Assembly: GCA_028565715.1 (NCBI GenBank)
Contig: JAOXYC010215351.1
Span: 1 to 11,166 of the forward strand
Direction: 5' to 3'
Length of the DNA stretch: 11,166 nt
From: Phoronis pallida
Lineage: Eukaryota > Phoronida > Phoronidae
Positions 6,501 to 11,166 of the stretch are shown piece by piece. The notes under the pieces were generated by a model. It did not search any database and was not told the origin of the DNA. It saw only the letters and a program-made list of their open reading frames with translations. The position numbers and the translations under genes are program-made. The first letter of the stretch is position 1. Every line of letters begins with the position of its first letter.

Positions 6501-8633
6501 CGTTTTTGTCACATGCACACAGAAAATATTATGTTCCTCTTTCTAAACAGGTGACTATTTTCAAAAAGGGCACAAAACCAATAACATCTTTAAGAAAATC
6601 TTAGAATATGAATAAAAATGAACACTCTTCTGGTGTCGGAATAAGAAATTTACGTTCACAATTCCACCCGGGACTGACTGATTTTTCAAAACGATGAATT
6701 CATTTATTGAAAGATACTATTTTGAATAATAAGTGGATATAATTAATAGATCACTGCTGTGACGACAATTAATTATATAGAGATGAATTTGGAATTGAAA
6801 GATACTAGCGCCTCAAGTTTTCATCAACTTTGTGTTATTATTTCAGGTGAAAGCTGCCAGAGACAAAGTGTCAACGATAGAGTTGTCCAGTGACAAGGAG
6901 CTGGCCCAGCACAGGGCAGCCTGGCAGGAGGAGAGACAAGAGATGCAGAGACGGGTTGATGAACTCGACCTGGCTATGTCAGCATCACATGATAAGATAG
7001 GAAAACTAGAAACTGACAGGAGAAAGGTATTGACACATTTAGCCCTGCTACCTCTGGTTTTAGCCAGTTGCTGAAAATCTTTGCCAATTGGCTGTAGTCT
7101 TATTTGTGTTTATTGAAAAATTTGAAAAGGCAGACAAATTGGTAACTCTCTACTGAGATTGTTAAAACACCTACTACCATGGTTCTTCTGGTTTTTGTGC
7201 AATGTGTAATGCTATGTAACCAGTATGTAAATCTGGCGAGTATTCGAGGTTGGAATCAACTTTTTGATTTCATGATTCAATTTTCTATATCATCATTTCT
7301 CACAAGTGTTAAACCATTGTTTTGTTTTGGTAGTTTGGAGCGATTCACTCTGAATTCGATATTTTCGTTTATTTCAGCTCAAGAAACAGTGTCAGTCAGC
7401 AATAAACAAGTTAAAAAATAAATGTGAACTCTTAAAAGCGAAGTGTGAAGAGTTAACAGTAGAAAATCAGGTTTTATTGTAAGTACACATATTTTGAAAA
7501 AGTCATTCACTGTACACACCCTGGTATAAGCCTATAAATTGGGTATTCCATGCACATAATTCAGATTTTGTCAAAATAGGGGATGTGCTTATAAATGAGA
7601 GTGGGCTTATACTCTTGTGTGTACACTGGATGTTTTACAAGTTTTGACTAAATTCATCATCAAATTGCAGAATACATACAAAAGAATATTTTTCCCATTT
7701 GAAAATTATGTGACAAAAATATTGCAAATCAGAAAACAAAACAGTCCTGATATTACCATTTATTAACCGGCTTTCACTTTCCTCTCAGAAAAAGAGTTCC
7801 AGGTGATGTGCACAATCAGTTTAGGAAAAGGTTGCAAGATATGATGAAGAAACACAGCGAGTTCCGCAACATCCTGGGCACCAGTAACATGAGCTTCGTG
7901 CCCGTTGGTGACAAGACGTTTGCCACGATGCCCATTGGAGATCCAACCCTTCCAATTATGAGTTTTATTGACCAGGTATTTGAATTGTTAATGAGTTTTC
8001 TTCTAGGTTGTAGTCTCTGGAACAGATAGTGGATTTTGACACTTAATTTTTTGTTGAATGCTCAGTTCATTGTCACACTTTATAATTGTGTTTTGATAGG
8101 TGCAAATTAGGGGGAAACGGTGCACGAAAGGATTTCGGTTTGATTTGGTAATGTACCGAGAACTGAATATTTTTGATCACACAACTCATATCCCATTGTG
8201 TAATGAATGTATTGTTTTAATAATCTTAGAAGACTTGACATTCACCCATCTCTTAGTGACTGAATATGAATAAAATCAATTATTAATCACCTCTAATTGT
8301 CTTGGGTGTAATGAAGATTGCAATAAAATATTTCTCAAAGAATCATCCGTTTAAACTTTCTATTCTATGTGCTTGATTATCACTATATTAGTATTACCCG
8401 ATATTAAACAGGAAACCATCCATAAACGTGAACTGGAACAAATCAAAGAGAGGCTTGACTTACTAGATGAGAATCAGCAACAACAGATGGATGAATTCCA
8501 CACCGTAGCCACAAGCACACGTAAACCTATGTCAGACGTGGAGTTCCACATGACGGAGAAAGGCGATGGTGATTGTCTCAATTATAATATGTGGTTTTTG
8601 TTGTGTTTTACTAACATTTCTGCTTGCATGTAA
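428..8633 (+). CDS. CEP83: CEP83 (CCDC41) orthologue, centriole distal-appendage coiled-coil protein; 14 coding exons
   Basis: Joining 428-585, 966-1116, 1501-1725, 2425-2548, 3083-3207, 3538-3689, 4476-4570, 4964-5108, 5639-5788, 6230-6413, 6847-7026, 7378-7478, 7789-7975 and 8412-8568 (or to the TAA at 8631-8633) keeps one open frame; every intron is GT-AG. The product is nearly all coiled coil, rich in E, K, Q and L, with a short non-coiled linker in exon 13. It matches human CEP83 as I recall it along its whole length, with no gaps needed at most exon joins, for example the EKDRE motif in exon 8 and the W in exon 11. In the family, CEP83 is the innermost distal-appendage protein of the mother centriole, needed for recruiting CEP89, SCLT1, FBF1 and CEP164 and for membrane docking in ciliogenesis; human mutations cause nephronophthisis 18. 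The role here is inferred from orthology. The C-terminal end is uncertain. Confidence 0.93.
586..965 (+). other. CEP83 introns without recognised content (1, 2, 5, 8, 10, 11)
   Basis: Intron 1 (586-965) is AT-rich with no repeat, RNA gene or convincing extra exon that I can see. The same holds for intron 2 (1117-1500), intron 5 (3208-3537), intron 8 (5109-5638), intron 10 (6414-6846) and intron 11 (7027-7377). Confidence 0.6.
966..1116 (+). CDS. CEP83: CEP83 coding exon 2 (residues 53-103)
   Basis: The acceptor is TTTCTAG at 959-965 and the donor ACACAG|GTTTGT at 1117. The first base completes the Arg begun in exon 1. It encodes a coiled coil starting LQEEYLKMQQDLRNTI and ending ELKTQ, corresponding to the human segment that begins LQNEHVKLQNEL. 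It ends in phase 0. Confidence 0.92.
1501..1725 (+). CDS. CEP83: CEP83 coding exon 3 (residues 104-178), most conserved block
   Basis: The acceptor is CATTTACAG at 1500 and the donor GCAGAG|GTATGT at 1726. The exon is exactly 75 codons, phase 0 at both ends. It carries the clearest family signature, YNKLRYEYSFMKSEFEHQ, nearly identical to human YNKLRYEHTFLKSEFEHQ, preceded by DPRKLE (human TPQKLE). This exon does most to identify the gene. Confidence 0.96.
2086..2330 (+). mobile_element. tRNA-derived SINE in CEP83 intron 3
   Basis: An A-box-like TGTTCTAGCGG (2091-2101) and a good B box GGTTCAAATCC (2135-2145) lie at tRNA spacing. A roughly 180-bp unrelated body follows, ending near CCTTCGGGTTGCAATACATC and an AT-rich tail. 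The acceptor and anticodon stems are degenerate, so this is a SINE head and not a tRNA gene. Ends are approximate and I see no clear target duplication. Confidence 0.75.
2425..2548 (+). CDS. CEP83: CEP83 coding exon 4 (residues 179-219)
   Basis: The acceptor is AATTTTGCAG at 2424 and the donor TCAAAG|GTCAGT at 2549. It encodes VTNLRQERESLIQKV through NLKVK, aligned with human IARLEEDKEELRNQL through CQKLK. It ends in phase 1, and its last G starts the Gly codon finished in exon 5. Confidence 0.9.
2795..2858 (+). repeat. 13-bp direct repeat pair, intron 4
   Basis: AACATTAAGATAT occurs at 2795-2807 and again at 2846-2858, just upstream of the hairpin. It may mark decayed repeat DNA. Confidence 0.5.
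2865..2920. repeat. 18-bp perfect hairpin, 20-nt loop, intron 4
   Basis: ATAAATATTGAAGACAGA (2865-2882) pairs exactly with TCTGTCTTCAATATTTAT (2903-2920). The size is near that of a microRNA precursor, but the stem is short and AT-rich. Confidence 0.7.
3083..3207 (+). CDS. CEP83: CEP83 coding exon 5 (residues 220-261)
   Basis: The acceptor is TTTTCTTAG at 3082 and the donor CTGGAG|GTAGAT at 3208. The peptide LLTELEEIRAQREHLG through NIRGLE aligns without gaps with the human stretch ending ATVRSLE. An open frame runs upstream from 2872, but that part reads as hydrophobic intron translation. Ends in phase 0. Confidence 0.92.
3538..3689 (+). CDS. CEP83: CEP83 coding exon 6 (residues 262-311)
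   Basis: The acceptor is TTTTGTTCAG at 3537 and the donor CATAG|GTAACA at 3690. The peptide runs from TEKDTLRSHCSHLQEEV to SNRNEELEH. The distance from the exon 5 end to EREITTLS is 34 residues, the same as to EREINTLS in human as recalled. Ends in phase 2. Confidence 0.92.
3725..3917 (+). mobile_element. 5'-truncated SINE or LINE tail with paired GCGCT hairpin and (ATT)n end, intron 6
   Basis: The tail reads GTAAAGCGCTTTGAATAAAA then AGCGCTATATAAGC and (ATT)7. AGCGCTTT (3860-3867) and AAAGCGCT (3874-3881) form an 8-bp stem with a 6-base loop. Such GCGCT-TATATAA ends with trinucleotide tails are known from L2/CR1-type LINEs and the SINEs they mobilise. The upstream limit is uncertain. Confidence 0.7.
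3896..3916 (+). repeat. (ATT)7 microsatellite
   Basis: Seven uninterrupted ATT units form the 3' tail of the retroposon fragment. Confidence 0.95.
4150..4307. repeat. 31-bp perfect inverted repeat with 96-bp spacer, intron 6
   Basis: Arms 4150-4180 (starting GATCTGGGGTCAAAATTCAA) and 4277-4307 are exact reverse complements, and the similarity stops sharply on both sides. No target duplication is visible. It could be a small palindromic element or a recent inverted duplication; a transcript would form a 31-bp hairpin. Confidence 0.85.
4476..4570 (+). CDS. CEP83: CEP83 coding exon 7 (residues 312-343)
   Basis: The acceptor is TATCATTTCAG at 4475 and the donor TTGAAG|GTACAT at 4571. It encodes SKVDLTNVKMEMVRKCGEVE and then ERERDHMSNQIE, matching human ERERNKIQSELD. 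It ends in phase 1. Joining straight to exon 8 reproduces human spacing; an extra exon may be inserted between them (4821-4883). Confidence 0.9.
4821..4883 (+). CDS. CEP83: Candidate 63-nt alternative exon of CEP83 in intron 7
   Basis: Bounded by CACCTTGAAG (weak acceptor) and GAATG|GTCAGT (fair donor), this stretch is 21 codons, open in the phase set by exons 7 and 8, and phase 1 at both ends. It encodes AGEKSQIRQYEKCLVQLRMQ and one Asn, with I, Y, L and L spaced 3-4-3 as in a coiled coil. A longer form from an acceptor at 4748 (135 nt, also in frame) would add a hydrophobic stretch and looks less likely. Human CEP83, as I recall it, has no matching segment, so this is a cassette or lineage-specific exon, or chance. 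Confidence 0.42.
4964..5108 (+). CDS. CEP83: CEP83 coding exon 8 (residues 344-391)
   Basis: The acceptor is ACCATTTCAG at 4963 and the donor CGAAAG|GTTTGT at 5109. It encodes LLSKLEVCKHTEEQLLQKV, then EKDREC, MKKIQAVREEEWQKV and SQAQNER. EKDRE and the following I-x-KVQA-like segment (here KKIQAVREE) are shared with human. Ends in phase 2. Confidence 0.92.
5639..5788 (+). CDS. CEP83: CEP83 coding exon 9 (residues 392-441)
   Basis: The acceptor is GAATTTCTAG at 5638 and the donor ATATGAG|GTTAGA at 5789. It starts RLELESRLQELERQK (human LELENRLADLEKMK) and ends ECINM plus two bases of Arg. Ends in phase 2. Confidence 0.92.
5958..5979 (+). repeat. 11-bp tandem duplication, intron 9
   Basis: GCTAATAGGGT is present twice head to tail. 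A minor slippage product. Confidence 0.8.
6230..6413 (+). CDS. CEP83: CEP83 coding exon 10 (residues 442-503)
   Basis: The acceptor is TAATTTCAG at 6229. The peptide runs from TKLQHHQAVLKELESEQ to LKNMVEVFQDE. The donor GATGAG|GTGCAG at 6414 is not strong, but it is fixed by alignment: joined there, the conserved Trp of exon 11 falls 26 residues after the join, as in human. The frame stays open into the intron to 6551, which is read-through. Confidence 0.9.
6847..7026 (+). CDS. CEP83: CEP83 coding exon 11 (residues 504-563)
   Basis: The acceptor is TTATTTCAG at 6846 and the donor GAAAG|GTATTG at 7027. The exon is exactly 60 codons, phase 0 at both ends. It encodes VKAARDKVSTIELSSDKEL, then AAWQEERQEMQRRV (human IQWLEEKHKLHERI), ending TDRRK. 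It is more GC-rich than the surrounding introns. Confidence 0.93.
7378..7478 (+). CDS. CEP83: CEP83 coding exon 12 (residues 564-596)
   Basis: The acceptor is GTTTATTTCAG at 7377 and the donor TTATT|GTAAGT at 7479. The peptide LKKQCQSAINKLKNKCELLK then AKCEELTVENQVL matches human [28 protein letters not shown] in pattern. Ends in phase 2. Confidence 0.92.
7511..7625. repeat. 115-bp element with 22-bp imperfect inverted ends, intron 12
   Basis: TGTACACACCCTGGTATAAG (from 7511) and the reverse complement of 7604-7625 agree at 18 of 22 positions, the four mismatches being consecutive. No clear target duplication. Possibly a very short MITE. Confidence 0.6.
7789..7975 (+). CDS. CEP83: CEP83 coding exon 13 (residues 597-659), linker region
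   Basis: The acceptor is CTTTCCTCTCAG at 7788 and the donor GACCAG|GTATTT at 7976. It begins RVPGDVHNQFRKRLQDMM and continues KKHSEFRNIL (human RRHNEFRSLI). It then leaves the coiled coil for a linker rich in M, F, P, V and T (SNMSFVPVGDKTFATMP) that corresponds to the human PNMPPTAS region. Ends in phase 0. Confidence 0.93.
8100..8147 (+). CDS. CEP83: Candidate 48-nt alternative exon of CEP83 in intron 13
   Basis: The pyrimidine-containing acceptor GTGTTTTGATAG and the donor ATTTG|GTAATG bound 16 open codons, phase 0 at both ends, encoding VQIRGKRCTKGFRFDL. The stretch is richer in G and C than its AT-rich surroundings. It is basic, not coiled coil, and has no human counterpart; skipping it gives the human-like join IDQ-ETIHKREL. 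It could be chance. Confidence 0.22.
8412..8633 (+). CDS. CEP83: CEP83 coding exon 14 and C-terminal tail (end uncertain)
   Basis: The acceptor is ATATTAAACAG at 8411. The peptide ETIHKRELEQIKERLDLL then DENQQQQMDEF matches human [20 protein letters not shown], followed by a tail about 20 residues longer than human (TSTRKPMSDVEFHMTEKGDG). Without further splicing the frame runs to TAA at 8631-8633 through a cysteine- and phenylalanine-rich stretch that looks non-coding. A donor at GCGATG|GTGATT (8569) is the likelier exon end. A weaker phase-2 donor is at CCTAT|GTCAGA (8531). Confidence 0.8.
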   Translation, partial: ETIHKRELEQIKERLDLLDENQQQQMDEFHTVATSTRKPMSDVEFHMTEKGDGDCLNYNMWFLLCFTNISACM

Positions 8634-8728
8634 TTACCTGTTTCCTATCTTCTTGTACAGGAGTTCTTCTCTGCTTTCAGTTCCTATTTTTCGGTTTCTT
8701 CTTTTGCATGTTGTTGAATTTAAAGTTA

Positions 8729-9067
8729 TACATCGCTACTTACAAATGTGAAATCATCAACTATTGAATGAGGTCAACTGCGTTTGGTATTGTTGTTACA
8801 AATTGCGTCCTTACATTCATCTGAAAGAATAACTACCTTCGCTTATTCCGGAAATCTCTATTCAGACCGCCTATGTGACTCGATGAAATATCTTTCGGGT
8901 GACAAGATAACTGAGATCAACTGTAACGTATTAACTTGGTGTTTTCGATAAAGAATGAAGGTAGTAACACATATTGGCCACGAAAAATGATCAAACTGTG
9001 TTAAAGAAACGGATGAAAACGTCGCATTTCAATAATTGATAATTCGACATTCGTAAGTAGCGATGTA
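8729..9067 (+). mobile_element. MITE, complete copy, 335 bp with about 38-bp terminal inverted repeats and TA target duplication
   Basis: The left end starts CATCGCTACTTACAAATGTG at 8731 and the right end, reverse-complemented from 9065, starts CATCGCTACTTACGAATGTC. Over 38 positions I count 33 matches. TA flanks both sides (8729-8730, 9066-9067), as for Tc1/mariner-type insertions, though the superfamily cannot be set from this alone. There is no transposase frame inside, so it is non-autonomous. Confidence 0.82.
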
Positions 9068-9328
9068 TGCGTTTAATTGCTCTGTTCTGAACTTTTCAGT
9101 ATTCTACATGTCACTGTCTGCATGTTTCTCCTATATAACTCTACTTACAACTTTTTCGTGTGATAGGTCGTGCTTATTTTATTGTTGCTTAACCTCTTTC
9201 TGTCTAGTTGTGCTTGTAGTGAATGCTTTGTTTCAGATTGCTGCATAAGTATCTAGGATTTCATTTCCTCTTCTCATGCTTCAGCCTCTAATGATTAGAC
9301 TTTGTGTGTAGCATTATGAACCGACTCT

Positions 9329-9632
9329 TTAAAGGTATTTACAAATATTTCTGAATGATCTCTAGGATGGTCTGCAATGCTATCATTATGCTAGAAAAAT
9401 CAATTTTAGTGAAAAAAAAAGATTGTTGAAAACATTATTTTTGATATTTTGATCAAATCTGTGATGTCACTGGCACACAAGTCATAGCTAAACGCATTGG
9501 AAAAATATGCTTTTTTCAAATAATTTCAAGAATTGATTTCCAAACAAGAAAATTGCCAAATATGTTTATGCATAATGATAGCATGGTAGACCATCCTAGA
9601 GAACATTCCGAAATAGTTGCACATACCTTTAA
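9329..9632 (+). mobile_element. MITE with 59-bp terminal inverted repeats and TTAA flanks
   Basis: From 9333 the sequence AGGTATTTACAAATATTTCT matches the reverse complement from 9628 (AGGTATGTGCAACTATTTCG). About 51 of 59 positions agree, including 15- and 14-base exact blocks (TCTCTAGGATGGTCT and TGCTATCATTATGC). Both ends lie in CTTTAAAG, consistent with a TTAA duplication as in piggyBac-like elements, but the palindrome also allows TA. No coding capacity. Confidence 0.8.
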
Positions 9633-9951
9633 AGTTTATTTCAATCAATATTTCTGAAATAACATTGTGACTTTCAACGTTGGTTGTCTATGTGTTTAAA
9701 TCATCATTCCTCACACTGAATGAGCTGATACTGTTCACCAAAAAGATGTGTTATGCTTTGTTTACAAGCTATCAGAACATGCAAAGAACGTTGACTTGCT
9801 TCACACAGTGAAAAGTTTAAGGCATAAAAATGTAATTCTAAAGTAACTGTTGAGGTTCCATGCTCTACAATGCAAAAGTTGAGAAAGCCATTGTGCATGT
9901 CTTAAAAATTTTATTCATTCAATTTGCAACTTGTTACATTGCTTTTTCCAG

Positions 9952-10777
9952 GATCAAGGTGAGTGCTGCTCTACGTGTCATAACTAATCGATCAGCTAGC
10001 TCCAGGCGTCGTTTCATCCAGCAAGTGGCATCTAAAGTTATCCCACAAACTTATCTAAGTAAGAGAAATACTAAAATTATCCCGGAGACTACATATCTTA
10101 AGGAGACCAAGTCTAGTTTGAAGGAGAAAAAATCTAGTGCTGATGTTGATGGGACAGCACAAACACTGAAAGATTTGAGCCCGCTTGAGGATTATGTAAA
10201 CGAGTTTGAAGATAATCTGTTGGTTGTGCATGGAATTTTGCCAAATCAAGATGGTGGAAGTCCCGCGGAAAATTTTATAGTTAATGAATATGATTATTAC
10301 GACAATGATGCTGGAAAGTCAGGAGTGCGATATGTTACTAGCAGTGGTGGTGAAATTGACATGGAAAACCTTGTAATGTTAGATAACCAGCGCAAAGTGA
10401 AACTCTCATCATCAGATAGCGCGAAGAAAGTTACATTGGATGATGCTGCAAACCAGGTGAAACTCGGGTCTTCAGACAGTTTTAAGAAATATTGTCGAGA
10501 AAACGACAAGGATTTATTGGTGAAAGTTCTGAGTTTGTCTCCAGAAACGGCTCTCAAACAAATTCGCAGGCGGAAGTTAAACACTAAACAGGCCATGGCT
10601 GTTGATGATAGAAATGCCGCCACAACAAGCCATAGTGAGAGGCGGGTGGAAGTTTTGCCCGCTCACGTCACAAGAAACGTTACCCATAGTTTGAGCGATG
10701 CCACAGTGACAATCTTGCCTATGGATTGGGACCTTCATAGACCTCATATTACACAGGGTAAACATAGTCGGGCTTAA
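9952..10777 (+). CDS. Large unrecognised open exon (C-terminal 274 residues of a 305-codon ORF)
   Basis: I do not recognise this protein. The frame is open from ATG 9860 (in-frame TGA at 9851) to TAA 10775-10777, but 9860-9951 reads like an intron end: T-rich, finishing in the strong acceptor TTGCTTTTTCCAG. So the real exon probably starts at 9952, with two codon bases supplied upstream. Residues count from 9860. From residue 32 the protein is basic (SSRRRF, KEKKSS), then acidic (VNEFEDN, NEYDYYDND), then mixed. It has one Trp, near the end, and no evident domain, coiled coil or catalytic motif. Two internal repeats are visible: KVIPQT-YLSKRNT / KIIPETTYL-KETK (59-84) and VKLSSSDSAKK / VKLGSSDSFKK (180-210). 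It is probably disordered. It could be a last exon of CEP83 or of a separate gene. Confidence 0.65.
10034..10111 (+). repeat. Tandem 13-residue repeat inside the unknown ORF
   Basis: Residues 59-71 (KVIPQTYLSKRNT) and 72-84 (KIIPETTYLKETK) align with one-residue shifts, sharing K-[VI]-I-P-[QE]-T and Y-L. This suggests duplication of a short basic segment. Confidence 0.5.
10397..10489 (+). repeat. Direct 11-residue repeat, period 20, inside the unknown ORF
   Basis: VKLSSSDSAKK (180-190) and VKLGSSDSFKK (200-210) share 9 of 11 residues, 20 residues apart. Each has Ser-rich acidic sites that resemble casein kinase 2 targets; that reading is inference. Confidence 0.6.
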
Positions 10778-11166
10778 GTTGGAGACTTTTTTGGAATCAC
10801 CCTTGAAAATGAGATTACTCATTGAATATCCTTAAATTTCAACTTCAAACTTTTTTGTAATCAACAGTAAGATAGATTGTGGAATTAAAAGGGTTTACTC
10901 TAATGTATAAGACACATTGCCGAAAATGATATACCAAAATCTTCTGTATTTACAATGTATACAAGTCATTTTAAAAATTGGAAAAAGAGCATTGACTATT
11001 TGATTTTATCTGATAACAGACAAAGCCATTGTTTACTTTACATTATATCCCTTGAAAGTCAAGAGTCATAAGATTCTTTCAAAGTATGGCTAAGCCTTAT
11101 AAATACATTGTTGTGTCTTTCTACCTGGAGATTGAATATTTGTTTTGTAAATAAGTTATCACAAAT
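10778..11166 (+). other. Probable 3' UTR and flank of the unknown exon
   Basis: AT-rich, with stops in all plus-strand frames. ATTAAA at 10884-10889 is a common variant polyadenylation signal; no canonical AATAAA was seen. Nothing else recognised. Confidence 0.4.
10884..10889 (+). terminator. Candidate polyadenylation signal ATTAAA
   Basis: This lies 107 bp after the TAA of the unknown ORF, in GGAATTAAAAGGG, with a T-containing stretch following. It is the first AATAAA or ATTAAA hexamer seen downstream of CEP83 exon 14. Confidence 0.35.

Larger units (their letters stand above)
8634..9951 (+). other. Region between CEP83 exon 14 and the unknown open exon
   Basis: Contains the two MITEs and otherwise AT-rich unique sequence. 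I find no AATAAA or ATTAAA on the plus strand, so nothing marks a transcript end after exon 14; it may be an intron. Short open frames here (for example 9063-9248) are hydrophobic and not gene-like. Confidence 0.5.

Noticed and set aside
7179-7377. Hydrophobic plus-strand frame upstream of exon 12
   Set aside because: Intron 11 read-through: T-rich translation that becomes out of frame with the CEP83 reading of exon 12.
8661-8757. Final CEP83 exon from the acceptor at TTCTTGTACAG
   Set aside because: Joined to donor 8569 it gives a Phe/Leu-rich peptide running into the MITE; not plausible as a CEP83 tail.
9063-9248. 61-codon hydrophobic, Cys-rich frame
   Set aside because: Starts inside the MITE end and reads T-rich non-coding DNA; looks like a false membrane protein.
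9860-9951. Signal anchor or membrane segment at the start of the 305-codon frame
   Set aside because: The hydrophobic run is what a polypyrimidine tract translates to, and it ends exactly at a strong acceptor. Kept only as a possibility if the frame proves unspliced.
10297-10623. 108-codon minus-strand frame
   Set aside because: Antisense shadow of the long plus-strand frame; no splice or start support of its own.
10577-10822. 81-codon minus-strand frame
   Set aside because: Overlaps the same plus-strand exon and its 3' flank; no recognisable protein.
1-11166. CRISPR array, operon, ribosome binding site or integrated virus
   Set aside because: No regularly spaced repeats, no prokaryotic gene layout and no viral protein frames; the window is spliced animal DNA.

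Overview
The window looks like nuclear DNA from an intron-rich invertebrate animal. It is AT-rich, with GT-AG introns of about 310-790 bp, a tRNA-derived SINE, a retroposon tail carrying paired GCGCT motifs and an (ATT)n end, and several short inverted-repeat transposons (MITEs). I see nothing bacterial or viral. The exact clade cannot be fixed by eye; a marine deuterostome or lophotrochozoan is my best guess.

The main content (about 422-8633, plus strand) is a single gene with at least 14 coding exons. Spliced by hand, the phases chain without a break into about 659 residues through exon 13 and roughly 711-732 residues in all. The product is an almost continuous coiled coil that aligns end to end with CEP83 (CCDC41), as I recall the human protein of about 701 residues. 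CEP83 is the root protein of the centriole distal appendages, needed for the mother centriole to dock to membrane and start a cilium. Introns 3, 4, 6 and 12 carry repeats or hairpins. Introns 7 and 13 each hold a short, phase-preserving candidate extra exon.

Downstream (8634-9951) there is no AATAAA or ATTAAA signal. Two MITEs sit here: a 335-bp TA-flanked element with 38-bp ends (8731-9065), and an approximately 296-bp TTAA-flanked element with 59-bp ends (9333-9628). A partial second copy of the first MITE lies at the window start in the opposite orientation, so the CEP83 gene is bracketed by inverted copies.

At 9952-10777 a strong splice acceptor opens an 826-bp exon-like open frame, the end of a 305-codon ORF. 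Its protein is low in complexity, charged and internally repetitive, and I do not recognise it. It may be an unusual long last exon of the CEP83 transcript or the last exon of a separate gene. The frames do not join simply, so this is the main unresolved and most interesting part of the window. The rest (10778-11166) looks like AT-rich 3' UTR.
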